Below, piece by piece: positions 35,087-43,781 of a stretch of 64,000 bases of DNA. Position 1 is the stretch's first letter; every line of letters begins with the position of its first letter. A program made the translations under genes and the position numbers. The notes under the pieces are model-generated. The model was not told where the DNA came from and ran no database searches. It saw only the letters and a program-made list of their open reading frames with translations. The stretch lies in assembly GCF_015637705.1 (NCBI RefSeq), contig NZ_JADOBE010000009.1:62001-126000 (forward strand). The letters are read 5' to 3'. This stretch comes from Pseudomonas sp. N040. Its GTDB lineage: Bacteria; Pseudomonadota; Gammaproteobacteria; Pseudomonadales; Pseudomonadaceae.

Positions 35087-35767
35087 ATGATTACCCTGTA
35101 CACGGCCGCCACCCCCAACGGCCACAAAGTTTCGATCCTGCTCGAAGAGCTGGGCGTGCCCTACGAGGTGCAGGCGCTGGAATTGAGCAAGCAAGAGCAA
35201 AAGGCACCGGCCTACCTGAAGATCAATCCGAATGGGCGCATTCCGGCGATTGTCGATCACGACAACGCGGATTTCGCGGTGTTCGAATCCGGTGCCATCC
35301 TGATCTACCTGGCCGAAAAGTTCGGCAAGTTTCTGCCCGGTGATGTCAACGGCCGCTCCACTGTCATGCAGTGGCTGATGTTCCAGATGGGCGGTGTCGG
35401 TCCGATGATGGGGCAGGCGAATGTGTTCTTCCGCTACTTCCCCGAGAAGATTCAGCCCGCCATCGATCGCTACCAGAACGAGGTCAAGCGCCTGTTCAGC
35501 GTGCTCGACACGCATCTGCAGCACAACGAGTATCTGGCCGGCGATTACTCGATTGCCGACATGGCCACCTTCCCCTGGGTGCACACCCATGAATGGTCAG
35601 GTGTGGCGATGGATGACTTCCCGCATCTGGCGCGCTGGAGAGCGCAGATTCTGGCTCGTCCTGCGGTGCAACGCGGCCTGCTGGTGCCTGCGCCGAGGTT
35701 GACGTCAACAGAGGGCGCGGTCGCCGAAAAGTTCGTCGGCGAAGCCCGTCAGATCCTGCAAAAGTAA
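35087..35767 (+). CDS. Glutathione S-transferase, Nu-class/YfcG-like
   Basis: A 226-residue GST. The N-terminal thioredoxin-like domain has [18 protein letters not shown], the cis-proline region [11 protein letters not shown] and the glutathione-binding [14 protein letters not shown]. The helical C-terminal domain includes [12 protein letters not shown]. This pattern fits the YfcG/YghU group, which has disulfide-reductase activity. It follows the dioxygenase by 84 bases and may share its transcript. Confidence 0.88.
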   Translation: MITLYTAATPNGHKVSILLEELGVPYEVQALELSKQEQKAPAYLKINPNGRIPAIVDHDNADFAVFESGAILIYLAEKFGKFLPGDVNGRSTVMQWLMFQMGGVGPMMGQANVFFRYFPEKIQPAIDRYQNEVKRLFSVLDTHLQHNEYLAGDYSIADMATFPWVHTHEWSGVAMDDFPHLARWRAQILARPAVQRGLLVPAPRLTSTEGAVAEKFVGEARQILQK

Positions 35768-35778
35768 AGGAGATCGCC

Positions 35779-36219
35779 ATGCACGTTACCGGAGCCTGTC
35801 TTTGCGGAGCGGTCACTTTTTCCGCCGAGGTCGATGAGTCCAGAGTATTGATTTGCCATTGCACGGATTGCCAGATCCAGGCGTCTGCGCCTTTCCGTAT
35901 CGGCGCACTGGTGCAGCGCGACACCTTCAAGATGGAAGGCAAAATCCACGAGTACTGCAAGATCGGCACCAGTGGCGCACGGCGCATGCAGGTGTTTTGC
36001 CCGGTGTGCGCCACCAGCATCTACAGCTACACCCCCGACAGCCCGGCGCCGGTGTTGAGCATGCGTCTGGGTGGCGTGCACCAGCTCAGGCAATTGACGC
36101 CCGTACACCAGATATGGGGCAGCTCTGCCTTGCCCTGGCTGGGCAAGTTGAACGAGATTCCTTGCTCGATGCAGCAAGGGATCATCGCGGATGCGCTCAA
36201 ACAACCTGACGCACGCTAG
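35779..36219 (+). CDS. GFA-family zinc protein
   Basis: A 146-residue protein of the GFA (glutathione-dependent formaldehyde-activating enzyme) family. The zinc-binding pattern is complete: C7/C9 (CLCG), C26/C28/C31 (CHCTDC) and C74/C77 (CPVC). The family name does not prove formaldehyde activity. It starts 11 bases after the GST stop, so they are probably co-transcribed. Confidence 0.85.
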   Translation: MHVTGACLCGAVTFSAEVDESRVLICHCTDCQIQASAPFRIGALVQRDTFKMEGKIHEYCKIGTSGARRMQVFCPVCATSIYSYTPDSPAPVLSMRLGGVHQLRQLTPVHQIWGSSALPWLGKLNEIPCSMQQGIIADALKQPDAR

Positions 36220-37241
36220 TGTCGGGGATGCCAGGCATGACGCTCTCGGGGCTGGGTGAAGCCTACCGGTTGTACGGCCCAGGGGTGATCGCGAGTGCCA
36301 TAGTGGCCGCCGCTGCCACCTTCCTCTCGGAGCACTACCAGGCGCCGGTGATGCTTATGGCTTTGCTTTTGGGCATGGCCGTGGGCTTTCTCGCCGATGC
36401 CGACAGCCGCACCAAGGCGGGCATCGAGTTCACTGCCCGGCATATCCTGCGTTTCGGCGTGGCCCTGCTGGGGCTGCGCATTACCCTGGAACAGATCCTC
36501 GCGCTGGGCTGGTCGCCGCTGCTGATGGTGGTCGGTAGTGTGGTGCTGACCATCCTGCTCTCGGTGCTGCTGGCGCGCCTGTTCGGTTTCACCTGGATGT
36601 TCGGCATGCTCACCGGCGGCGCGACGGCAATCTGTGGCGCCTCGGCGGCGCTGGCGTTGTCTGCGGCGCTGCCGGCCAATGAGCGGAAGGAACAGGCCAC
36701 CCTGTTCACGGTGATCGGCGTGTCCGCGCTGTCGACCCTGGCGATGATTCTCTATCCGACCATCGCGCGCAGCCTCGGTCTGGACCCGGCGGCGGCCGGC
36801 ATTTTTCTCGGCGGCACCATCCATGATGTGGCACAGGTGGTCGGTGCCGGCTACAGCATGGGGCCGGAGACCGGTGACACCGCCACCGTGGTCAAGCTGA
36901 TGCGGGTGGCCATGCTGGTCCCGGTGATCTTCTGTGCGGCCTTGCTGACCCGTGCCAGCCGGACGGCTGGCGATGCGCAGAAGACACCGCTGTTACCCGG
37001 TTTTGCCGTGGCTTTCGTGCTGCTGGCTGCGGTCAACAGCTCTGGTTGGTTGCCGCCGGCGCTTCCCGAGCTGGGCAGCGACCTGTCAAAGGTCTGCCTG
37101 GTCAGCGCCATCGCCGCCCTGGGCATGAAGACCCGGCTGCAGGAGCTGGTCCGGGTAGGACTCAGGCCGATTCTGCTGATGGTGCTGGAGTCGGCACTGC
37201 TGGTCGGGCTGGTGATCGGATTCCTGCGTTTTTCCAGTTGA
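36219..37241 (+). CDS. YeiH/PSE-family membrane transporter (UPF0324)
   Basis: A polytopic membrane protein of about 340 residues, with roughly nine to ten hydrophobic helices and the family motifs AGIEFTARHILRFGVALLGL, GATAICGASAALA and GGTIHDVAQVVGAGYS. The family is named putative sulfate exporter, but its function is poorly established. The start may be GTG 36219, overlapping the previous stop, or the ATGs at 36228 or 36237. A sulfonate-using dioxygenase nearby would give a sulfur link, but that is speculative. Confidence 0.83.
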   Translation: MSGMPGMTLSGLGEAYRLYGPGVIASAIVAAAATFLSEHYQAPVMLMALLLGMAVGFLADADSRTKAGIEFTARHILRFGVALLGLRITLEQILALGWSPLLMVVGSVVLTILLSVLLARLFGFTWMFGMLTGGATAICGASAALALSAALPANERKEQATLFTVIGVSALSTLAMILYPTIARSLGLDPAAAGIFLGGTIHDVAQVVGAGYSMGPETGDTATVVKLMRVAMLVPVIFCAALLTRASRTAGDAQKTPLLPGFAVAFVLLAAVNSSGWLPPALPELGSDLSKVCLVSAIAALGMKTRLQELVRVGLRPILLMVLESALLVGLVIGFLRFSS

Positions 37242-37294
37242 ACTGCAGCACGGGCCTTGCGGGTTCGGCGCGCATCCCTGTGTGGAGAGAATCA

Positions 37295-38590
37295 ATGCTC
37301 AAGCTATATCCGCGTGCCGTGCTCGCAGCGCTGCTGCTGATCAATATCCTCGGCTACATCGACCGTGCCCTGATACTCGGCTTTTCGCCGCAGATCACCG
37401 GCGACCTCGGGCTGACCAACACCCAGTTCGGTTTGCTTAACGGTGCCATCTGGGTCCTGAGTTACGGGGTCATGGCAGTCGTCTGCGGCTCGCTGGCCGA
37501 CCGCTACAGCCGCACGCGCCTGATCAGCATCGGCATGTTGATCTGGAGTGTCTGTACCGCGGCATCGGGCCTGGCCGATAACTTCAGCCACATGGTGCTG
37601 GCGCGTTTTCTGGTCGCCACCGGCGAGGCCGCGCTGGTGCCGGCCGGTACGGCGCTGCTGGCCGACCTGTTTGACGAGAAACATCGCGCGACTGCCAATG
37701 GCCTGTTCTTCATGGGCATCCCGCTGGGCATCGGCCTGGCCTACCTGCTCAGCGGCACGCTGGGGGCTGGCCTGGGCTGGCGCGGAACCTTTTTCATTCT
37801 CGGCGGGGTGGGTGTGGTAATCGCCGTCGCCCTGTGGTTTGTCAAAGATGACGCGCGTGACGCTACTCACGCCAGCCGGGTCAGCGAGATGTCTAGGCTG
37901 AGTCCGATGACGCAACTACTGAGCATCAAGCGCGCACTGGCGGACAGGCCGGTGCTGATCTATGCCATCTTTGCTTTCGTTGGTGTGCAATTCTGCATCG
38001 CCGCAAACTACTTCGTGCAGCTTTGGCTGGTACGTGAAATGGCTGCAGATCCCGCCAGCATTGCGCGGCAGATTGGCGTGCTGCAGATTGTTGCGGGCAT
38101 TATCGGTGCCGCCTGCGGCGGCTTTCTCTCGGACTGGATTGTCCGTCACACCAAGGCCAGTCTCGCCTTCCTGCCTATCGTTGCCCTGTGCCTGTGCCTC
38201 CCGCTGATGGCGTTGTCGCGCTTTGCCGAAATGGGTCAGGTGCTGCTGTATGTCGGCCTTGCTGCCAGCTTCCTGCTGCCGTTCTCGATCTACGGGAGTG
38301 CCATCGGCCTGCTGCAACAGGAGTCGCCGGTGCATCTGCGCTCTTCCATCATCGGTCTGCAGATGCTGAGTCTGAACATCATTGCCTTGGCAATCGGGTC
38401 ATTTTTCGCCGGCTGGCTATCCGATTTCCTGGCCGCATCAGGCAATCCCACACCGCTGCGCTGGGTCATGCTCACGTTCGACGGCCTGACGGCGCTGGCA
38501 CTCATCGGCTATGTGGGGGCAGCTCGGGCACTGCGGCTTGGCAGATCACTCGATGGCGCTGCCCTGTCGGCATCGGCTGCGGCACTGTGA
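37295..38590 (+). CDS. MFS transporter, Spinster-like
   Basis: A 431-residue major facilitator with about 12 membrane segments and the loop 2-3 motif GSLADRYSRTRLI. The N-terminal INILGYIDRALILGFSPQI and LLNGAIWVLSYGV recall Spinster-like organic-anion transporters. I chose the ATG at 37295, after GGAGAGA; an extended frame upstream runs inside the YeiH gene. The substrate is unknown. Confidence 0.85.
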   Translation: MLKLYPRAVLAALLLINILGYIDRALILGFSPQITGDLGLTNTQFGLLNGAIWVLSYGVMAVVCGSLADRYSRTRLISIGMLIWSVCTAASGLADNFSHMVLARFLVATGEAALVPAGTALLADLFDEKHRATANGLFFMGIPLGIGLAYLLSGTLGAGLGWRGTFFILGGVGVVIAVALWFVKDDARDATHASRVSEMSRLSPMTQLLSIKRALADRPVLIYAIFAFVGVQFCIAANYFVQLWLVREMAADPASIARQIGVLQIVAGIIGAACGGFLSDWIVRHTKASLAFLPIVALCLCLPLMALSRFAEMGQVLLYVGLAASFLLPFSIYGSAIGLLQQESPVHLRSSIIGLQMLSLNIIALAIGSFFAGWLSDFLAASGNPTPLRWVMLTFDGLTALALIGYVGAARALRLGRSLDGAALSASAAAL

Positions 38591-38741
38591 ATGACCCGCG
38601 ACCGTTCAAGCCAATTGTGGAATTCAGCAAGTCCCCCATGGCAGCAGCATCGAAACAACGCGTGCCGCCCCAGGGTTCTCGACCGCCACGCAGTAGCCAG
38701 GACTGGCTACGGTGCCAGCAAGCAGGGCAGACTATCCCTAT

Positions 38742-38881
38742 GGAACCTCTGAAAAACTACTGCGCTCGGTTATGCGGCGTTGAACTCAGCCTCAAAATGC
38801 TCATTTACAGCACGTAAACTGCACTTTTTCGGCTGATTTCGCCTTGCCTAACCTTCGCTCGCTACCTTTTTCAGAGGTTCC
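38742..38881. repeat. MITE-like element with 15-bp perfect terminal inverted repeats
   Basis: A 140-bp element bounded by GGAACCTCTGAAAAA (38742-38756) and its exact reverse complement TTTTTCAGAGGTTCC (38867-38881). CTAT immediately flanks both ends, a possible 4-bp target duplication. It has no coding capacity. Interior motifs recur at 24134-24275 and 49571-49835. It fills part of the 408-bp gap between the MFS and glutathione reductase-like genes. Confidence 0.75.
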
Positions 38882-38904
38882 CTATTTCCGGCAATTTCAG
38901 ATTG

Positions 38905-38927
38905 GCCCGGGTGCTTTGCGCCCGGGC
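38905..38927. terminator. GC hairpin upstream of the reductase gene
   Basis: GCCCGGGTGC (38905-38914) pairs with GCGCCCGGGC (38918-38927), with one G-U and a three-base loop. No U-run follows, so the role could be transcription insulation or mRNA protection. The rest of the 38591-38998 gap outside this and the repeat shows nothing I can assign. Confidence 0.45.
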
Positions 38928-38998
38928 ACTGTCCGACTGACTGTTCCCGGCAGGTGTTCAGCCTGCTTGGCCACACTACGCACTAAGGCTCGATAAAC

Positions 38999-40396
38999 AT
39001 GACGAACTTCGACTTTGATCTTTTTGTTATCGGCGGTGGCAGCGGCGGCGTGCGTGCCGCGCGCATGGCAGCGCAGCGTGGCGCACGTGTGGCGCTTGCC
39101 GAAGCCGCGGGGAAAAGCGGCCTGGGCGGCACCTGCGTCAATGTCGGCTGCATACCGAAAAAGCTCTATAGCTATGCTGCCCATTACGGGCATGCCTTTA
39201 CCGAGGCCGTCGGTTTTGGCTGGGAGAAAGTTCAACCGAGCTTTGACTGGGAAACCCTGAAAAGCAATCGCCGCAGCGAAATCACGCGCCTCAACGGCGT
39301 GTATGAAAAGCTCCTGCTCGGCAATGGCGTAGAGGTCATCAACGGCTTCGCCCGCCTGCTTGATCCACACACCATCGAAGTCGCTACGGAGGAGGCCGGC
39401 GTGCAACAGGTGACGGCAGGGCACATCCTCGTCGCCGTGGGTGGCACGCCCAGCGTGCCTGACCTGCCGGGATGCGAGCTGGCCATCACCTCGAACGAGA
39501 TTTTCGATCTGACGCCCTTCCCCAAGCGCCTGCTGGTGGTCGGTGGCGGCTATATCGCCAGCGAATTCGCTTCGATCTTCACCGGCCTGGGCAGTCAGGT
39601 CACCCAGCTGTATCGCGGCGCGCAGATCCTGCGCGGCTTCGACGACGATATCCGCCACTTTGTCGCCGCCGAGATGGTCAAGACCGGGGTTGACCTGCGG
39701 CTCAATGCCGATGTGGCGGCCATCGCCCGAAACGCTGATGGCTTGCAGGTGAGGCTGAAGGATGGCGCTGGGCTCACCGTGGATGCCGTGCTCTATGCCA
39801 CCGGCCGGGTGCCCAAGGTGGTCAATCTGGGGCTCGACAGCGTGGGCATTGCCCGCAACGAAAACGGGGCGATCATCGTCGATGCCGGCTATCGCACCAA
39901 TGTGCCCTCGATCTATGCCGTGGGCGATGTGATTGACCGCATCCAGCTCACGCCGGTGGCACTCGGCGAGGCCATGGTGGTGGTCGACCAGCTGTTCGGC
40001 CCGGCCAGGGGCAAGCCTGCACGTTCGATGAGCTACGAGTTCGTACCGACTGCCGTGTTCACCCAACCGAACATCGGCACGGTCGGCTTCAGTGAGGCGG
40101 AAGCGCGGGCGAATTTTGATGCTGTCAGCGTCTACAGCAGCGAATTCAAGGCGCTCAAGCACACGCTCAGTGGCAGCAGTGAACGCACCTTGATGAAGCT
40201 GATCGTCGACAAGGCCACTGATCGCGTGGTCGGCCTGCACATGGTCGGTGCCGACGCCGGCGAGATCGTGCAGGGATTTGCGGTGGCGATGAAGGCGGGC
40301 GCCACCAAAGCGATCTTCGACGCCACCATCGGCATCCACCCGACGGCGGCCGAGGAGTTCGTCACCATGCGGGAGCCGGTCGCCGACAAGTGCTGA
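38999..40396 (+). CDS. gor: Glutathione reductase-type disulfide oxidoreductase
   Basis: A 465-residue FAD/NADPH enzyme. The FAD motif is VIGGGSGGVRAAR, the redox disulfide C46-C51 is in GGTCVNVGCIPKKL, and the C-terminal HPTAAEEFVTM carries the catalytic His-Glu pair. The second Rossmann motif GGGYIASEFASIF is followed by arginines in YRGAQILRGFD, consistent with NADPH use. Glutathione as substrate is supported by family resemblance and a nearby GST, but an alternative thiol substrate is possible. Its stop overlaps the start of the next MFS gene. Confidence 0.85.
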   Translation: MTNFDFDLFVIGGGSGGVRAARMAAQRGARVALAEAAGKSGLGGTCVNVGCIPKKLYSYAAHYGHAFTEAVGFGWEKVQPSFDWETLKSNRRSEITRLNGVYEKLLLGNGVEVINGFARLLDPHTIEVATEEAGVQQVTAGHILVAVGGTPSVPDLPGCELAITSNEIFDLTPFPKRLLVVGGGYIASEFASIFTGLGSQVTQLYRGAQILRGFDDDIRHFVAAEMVKTGVDLRLNADVAAIARNADGLQVRLKDGAGLTVDAVLYATGRVPKVVNLGLDSVGIARNENGAIIVDAGYRTNVPSIYAVGDVIDRIQLTPVALGEAMVVVDQLFGPARGKPARSMSYEFVPTAVFTQPNIGTVGFSEAEARANFDAVSVYSSEFKALKHTLSGSSERTLMKLIVDKATDRVVGLHMVGADAGEIVQGFAVAMKAGATKAIFDATIGIHPTAAEEFVTMREPVADKC

Positions 40397-41610
40397 CCGG
40401 GTCAGTTCGAGGCAACAGCGCCGCCCCCGGCCCCTTGTCGCTCTATCTGATATTCCTGCTGGGCCTGGTCGGGGCGAGCATGTCGGTTTTCTCCGACATG
40501 ATCATTGCGGCCCTGCCGGTCCTGCAGTCCGCATTCGCCGCCAATGACCGCGATACCCAGCAGTTGGTCACCCTGTATTTCATTGCCACGGCGGTGATGG
40601 CGCTGTGGGTCGGTGCCCTGGCCGATGCCTATGGCCGGCGGCCGCTCGTGCTCGCCTCGATGCTGCTGCTCACGATCTCCTCCATTGCCTGCCTGTTCAG
40701 CGAGCGCATCGAGCAGCTTTGGCTGCTGCGTGTCGTGCAGGGGGCGGCGGCTGGGGTCGGCATGATCCTCAGTCGAACCATTGTGCGTGACCTCGTCTCG
40801 GGCGTGCAGGCGCAAAAATCCATCGGGCAGATTTCGCTGATCCAGGCCCTTGTGGCCATCCTGACGCCAATCATCGGCGCCTGGACTGCCGCGCACTATG
40901 GCTGGCAGGCGGTGTTTGCCGTGGCGGCAGGGCTTTCATGCATCCTGCTGGTGGTTTTCTATCGGGTCTTGGCGGAAACCCTGCCAGCGCAACGGCGTAC
41001 CGAGTTCCATCCCATTGCTCTGCTGGACGCCTATCGCACGGTGCTCGGCTCCGCGACCTTTCTGCGCATGTCGCTGGCGCATGCCATGAACTGGGGCGCC
41101 ATGTTTCTGTACATCGCGGCCGCCCCGAAGATCATGCTGGAGCACCTTGGCCGCTCGCCGGCGGAGATGTATCAGCTGTTCCTGTTCGTCATGCCGCCCA
41201 TGATCGCCGGCTTTCTGCTACTGCCGCATGCCCTGCACCGCTGGGGGGCGCACGGCGCACTGAAACTGGCTTACGGTATTTGTTTTGTCGCCGTCATCCT
41301 TAATCTGCTGGTCAGTGCTGGGGACATTTCCAGTCTCTGGGCGCTGACGCCATTCGCTCTGTACATGGTTGGCGTGGCCGCCACCACCGCCCTGTTGATC
41401 GGCGCGGCGATGGAGCCTTTCCCGAACAATGCGGGGATGGCCTCGTCATGCCAGATGTTCATCCAGTTCCTGTTCATGGGCCTGACGGCGGGTGTGGTGG
41501 CGCCATTGGCCTGGGGCTCCCTGCTGAACCTGGCCTGGGCGCACGGCGCCCTGGTGCTGACGGGATTTCTGATCCTGCTGTGGCAACGACAGGCCACTTC
41601 TGCGGCTTAG
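40390..41610 (+). CDS. Bcr/CflA-type MFS transporter
   Basis: A 406-residue drug/metabolite transporter with about 12 helices. Typical motifs are ADAYGRRPLVLASM in loop 2-3, VVQGAAAGVGMILSRTIVRDL and AALPVLQSAF near the first helix. The GTG start at 40390 overlaps the reductase stop by seven bases, so the two are coupled. It may import the substrate or export an intermediate of the cluster that follows. Confidence 0.85.
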   Translation: MLTGSVRGNSAAPGPLSLYLIFLLGLVGASMSVFSDMIIAALPVLQSAFAANDRDTQQLVTLYFIATAVMALWVGALADAYGRRPLVLASMLLLTISSIACLFSERIEQLWLLRVVQGAAAGVGMILSRTIVRDLVSGVQAQKSIGQISLIQALVAILTPIIGAWTAAHYGWQAVFAVAAGLSCILLVVFYRVLAETLPAQRRTEFHPIALLDAYRTVLGSATFLRMSLAHAMNWGAMFLYIAAAPKIMLEHLGRSPAEMYQLFLFVMPPMIAGFLLLPHALHRWGAHGALKLAYGICFVAVILNLLVSAGDISSLWALTPFALYMVGVAATTALLIGAAMEPFPNNAGMASSCQMFIQFLFMGLTAGVVAPLAWGSLLNLAWAHGALVLTGFLILLWQRQATSAA

Positions 41611-41691
41611 CCTGGGCAGAAGATGCGCGGTCTTGCCCGCGCCAACCTTCCGTATCCCAGCTGTCATTTTTCAACTCTTGCGTACCTTGAT

Positions 41692-41709
41692 GCCCGGGAT
41701 GGCCCGGGC
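41692..41709 (+). terminator. GC hairpin after the MFS gene
   Basis: GCCCGGG (41692-41698) pairs perfectly with CCCGGGC (41703-41709) across a four-base loop, followed by GCTATTTC. It is a plausible weak terminator separating the reductase-MFS pair from the aconitase X operon. Confidence 0.45.
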
Positions 41710-41755
41710 GCTATTTCGTGTCCCGTCTTTGCCCTTCGGTGTCTCGTTTTTACAT

Positions 41756-41784
41756 TTGCCACACTAAAAGTAGGTATTCAATTT
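41756..41784 (+). promoter_or_regulatory. Candidate promoter of the aconitase X/glycyl radical operon
   Basis: TTGCCA (41756-41761) and CAATTT (41779-41784) are separated by 17 bp in a locally A/T-rich segment, about 80 bases before the first gene. No ANR/FNR box (TTGAT-N4-ATCAA) was found in 41611-41865. Confidence 0.3.
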
Positions 41785-41865
41785 AAGGCAGAAAGAAGTC
41801 GCGCCAATCGGCTGATTTCGGGAAAGCCACGGTGTCCTCTGCACCTCAAATTGAAGGAGACAGAC

Positions 41866-42312
41866 ATGGAACAAAAGAATGTATTTCACGGCATTGCCCG
41901 CTCCAAAGGGCGTGCGGCGGGTGAAGCGCTGGTCAGCGAGATCAATCTGAGCTGGGCGCCGTGCTCCATCCTCAATGACGGCACCATCCGGGCCTTCGGC
42001 AACAAGCTGAACGGACAGAGCGTGACCAACAAGATCATCGTTTACCCGACCGTCACCGGTTCCACCTCGGGGTCATTCGGCTTGCTGTTCAAGGTCAAGG
42101 AAAACCACACCGGGCCGCAGGCGCTCATTTGCCAGCAGGTGCATTTCATCGACATCGCCGGCGCGATTGCCAGCGATATTCCGGCCATCGACGGACTGGA
42201 TGCCGATCCCATGCAGGTCATCCAGAGTGGTGACTGGGTGGAGATCGTTGCTGAGGAAGTGGGCAAGCCAGCGACCGTGACCGTGACCCGCAAAGCCGCT
42301 GCAGGCAATTAA
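41866..42312 (+). CDS. Aconitase X small (swivel) subunit, DUF126 type
   Basis: A 148-residue protein matching the swivelling domain of aconitase X. It has IARSKGRAAGEALVSEINLSW near the N-terminus and PTVTGSTSGSFGLL, equivalent to the family's G-S-T-x-G-S phosphate/carboxylate loop. In two-subunit AcnX enzymes this partner completes the active site of the large subunit, which follows 16 bases downstream. I chose the ATG at 41866, with AAGGAGA just upstream; a longer frame lacks a ribosome binding site. Known AcnX activities are cis-3-hydroxyproline dehydration and archaeal phosphomevalonate dehydration. Confidence 0.85.
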   Translation: MEQKNVFHGIARSKGRAAGEALVSEINLSWAPCSILNDGTIRAFGNKLNGQSVTNKIIVYPTVTGSTSGSFGLLFKVKENHTGPQALICQQVHFIDIAGAIASDIPAIDGLDADPMQVIQSGDWVEIVAEEVGKPATVTVTRKAAAGN

Positions 42313-42328
42313 TCGAGGAGCAACGAAG

Positions 42329-43660
42329 ATGAAACTGAATACTTACGAACAGGAAATGCTCGACGGCAAGCACGGTGCAGGCAAGCGGTTCGCCATGGAA
42401 AAACTGGTCGATTTCGGTCGCGCGGTCGGTGCCGAGGAAATGGTCCCGCTGACCTTTGTGCACTACATCGGTTGCGTCAAGGATCTGGATCGCAGCCTGC
42501 CCGAGTACAAGCAGTTCGAATGGGGCCAGGGTCTGCAGCTTGAGCCACTGTTCGAGATGGGTGCCAAGGTCAGCGAGGACCCGAACATCATCTGCACCAC
42601 CGACCCCTTCCTGCACCAGCTGGATCGCTTTGGCGAGGAAGGCACGCCCTGGTGCAACAAGTTTTACAAACTGCCGGAGGTGGTCCATGAAGCGTCCGTG
42701 CGCGGCTACGAAGCCATGAAGGACGCCGGCTGGGTGCCGGCACATTCCTGCACGCCGCAGTTCAACACCGTCAGTCCCAAGTGCGGCGAGTACGCGGCTT
42801 CGTGCGAATCGAGCTGCGCTACCTACCTGAACACCATCATGGGCGTGCACACCAATCGCGAGAACGCGGTTACCGGCATGTACGCCGCCTACACCGGGGT
42901 ACTGCCCAAGTACGGCATGCTGCTGGCAGAGAATCGCCGGCCTTCGGTGATCTTCGATCTTGACGATGAAATCAAGCAGAACATCGTTGCTGACTCCGCC
43001 GACTGGGCGGCCCTGGGCGGAGCCATCGCCATGCGCGTGAACAACCGCCTGCCGGCCGTAACCAACATGCCCGACCGCCTGAGTTCGTCGGCGGCCAAGG
43101 CCTTTACCGCCTGCGCTTCGCCCGGCATGAATGATCCGATGCTGCACCTGATCGGCATCACCCCCGGCTCACCGACCCTGGAAGCCGCCTTCGGTGGCGA
43201 GGTGCCCGAAGGCACGGAACGCATCCGCATCACCCTCAAGGAAGTCGAGCAGGTGTATCGCGACATGCGCACCGCCACGACCGACAAGGTGGACATCGTC
43301 CACATGGGCTGCCCGCACCTGACCTATGACGAAATCCGCCAGATCGCCCGCGCGATCAAGGGCAAGAAGGTCGACAAGGACGTCATGCTCTGGGTACAGA
43401 CCGATACCCCGAGCTATCACATGGCAAAACACTACGGCGAGGCCCAGATCATCGAGGAAGCCGGCGGCAAGATCTATCACCAGACCTGTGCCGGCATGAA
43501 CATGCTGAGTGTTGACTGGGGCAGCAACTTCACCCTCGCCACCAACAGCTTCAAGCAGGTCAAGATCTTCGGCGGCCTGGGGCATGGCGTGATCTTTGCC
43601 AGCCTGCCGGAACTGATCAATGCCGCCGTCACTGGTCAGTACACATCAATGCGGTGGTAA
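42329..43660 (+). CDS. Aconitase X catalytic (large) subunit, DUF521 type
   Basis: A 443-residue Fe-S dehydratase of the aconitase X group. The family Cys motif GCPHLTYDE places a likely cluster ligand at C328, and another cysteine is C387 (CAGMNM). The central region SCTPQFNTVSPKCGEY and CESSCATYLNTIMGVHTNRE corresponds to the substrate-binding segment, but the usual GAR(T/S)NR reads GVHTNR. This suggests a hydroxy acid different from known substrates. GAGGAG precedes the start. It pairs with the small subunit and lies before a glycyl radical enzyme. Confidence 0.85.
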   Translation: MKLNTYEQEMLDGKHGAGKRFAMEKLVDFGRAVGAEEMVPLTFVHYIGCVKDLDRSLPEYKQFEWGQGLQLEPLFEMGAKVSEDPNIICTTDPFLHQLDRFGEEGTPWCNKFYKLPEVVHEASVRGYEAMKDAGWVPAHSCTPQFNTVSPKCGEYAASCESSCATYLNTIMGVHTNRENAVTGMYAAYTGVLPKYGMLLAENRRPSVIFDLDDEIKQNIVADSADWAALGGAIAMRVNNRLPAVTNMPDRLSSSAAKAFTACASPGMNDPMLHLIGITPGSPTLEAAFGGEVPEGTERIRITLKEVEQVYRDMRTATTDKVDIVHMGCPHLTYDEIRQIARAIKGKKVDKDVMLWVQTDTPSYHMAKHYGEAQIIEEAGGKIYHQTCAGMNMLSVDWGSNFTLATNSFKQVKIFGGLGHGVIFASLPELINAAVTGQYTSMRW

Positions 43661-43688
43661 CTGAATCACGCCTGAGTACTCCGGCAAT

Positions 43689-43739
43689 AGCGGTATCGAC
43701 GGTGGGTGCAGGGGACCGTGATCGATTGTCGATACCGCT
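43689..43739 (+). promoter_or_regulatory. 11-bp intercistronic hairpin
   Basis: AGCGGTATCGA (43689-43699) is exactly complementary to TCGATACCGCT (43729-43739), enclosing 29 bases, in the 121-bp gap between the aconitase X and glycyl radical enzyme genes. There is no U-run. It may be a processing or stability element, a leaky terminator, or a protein operator. Confidence 0.5.
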
Positions 43740-43781
43740 GGTAACTGAAGACTGCCCGAACAATTCACAGGAAGATGCGCC

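Noticed and set aside
38742..38881. Complete insertion sequence
   Set aside because: The element is only 140 bp and non-coding, so it can at most be a MITE-type element mobilised in trans.
41611..43781. ANR/FNR binding box that would support anaerobic control of the cluster
   Set aside because: I looked for TTGAT-N4-ATCAA before the aconitase X and glycyl radical genes and found no acceptable match.
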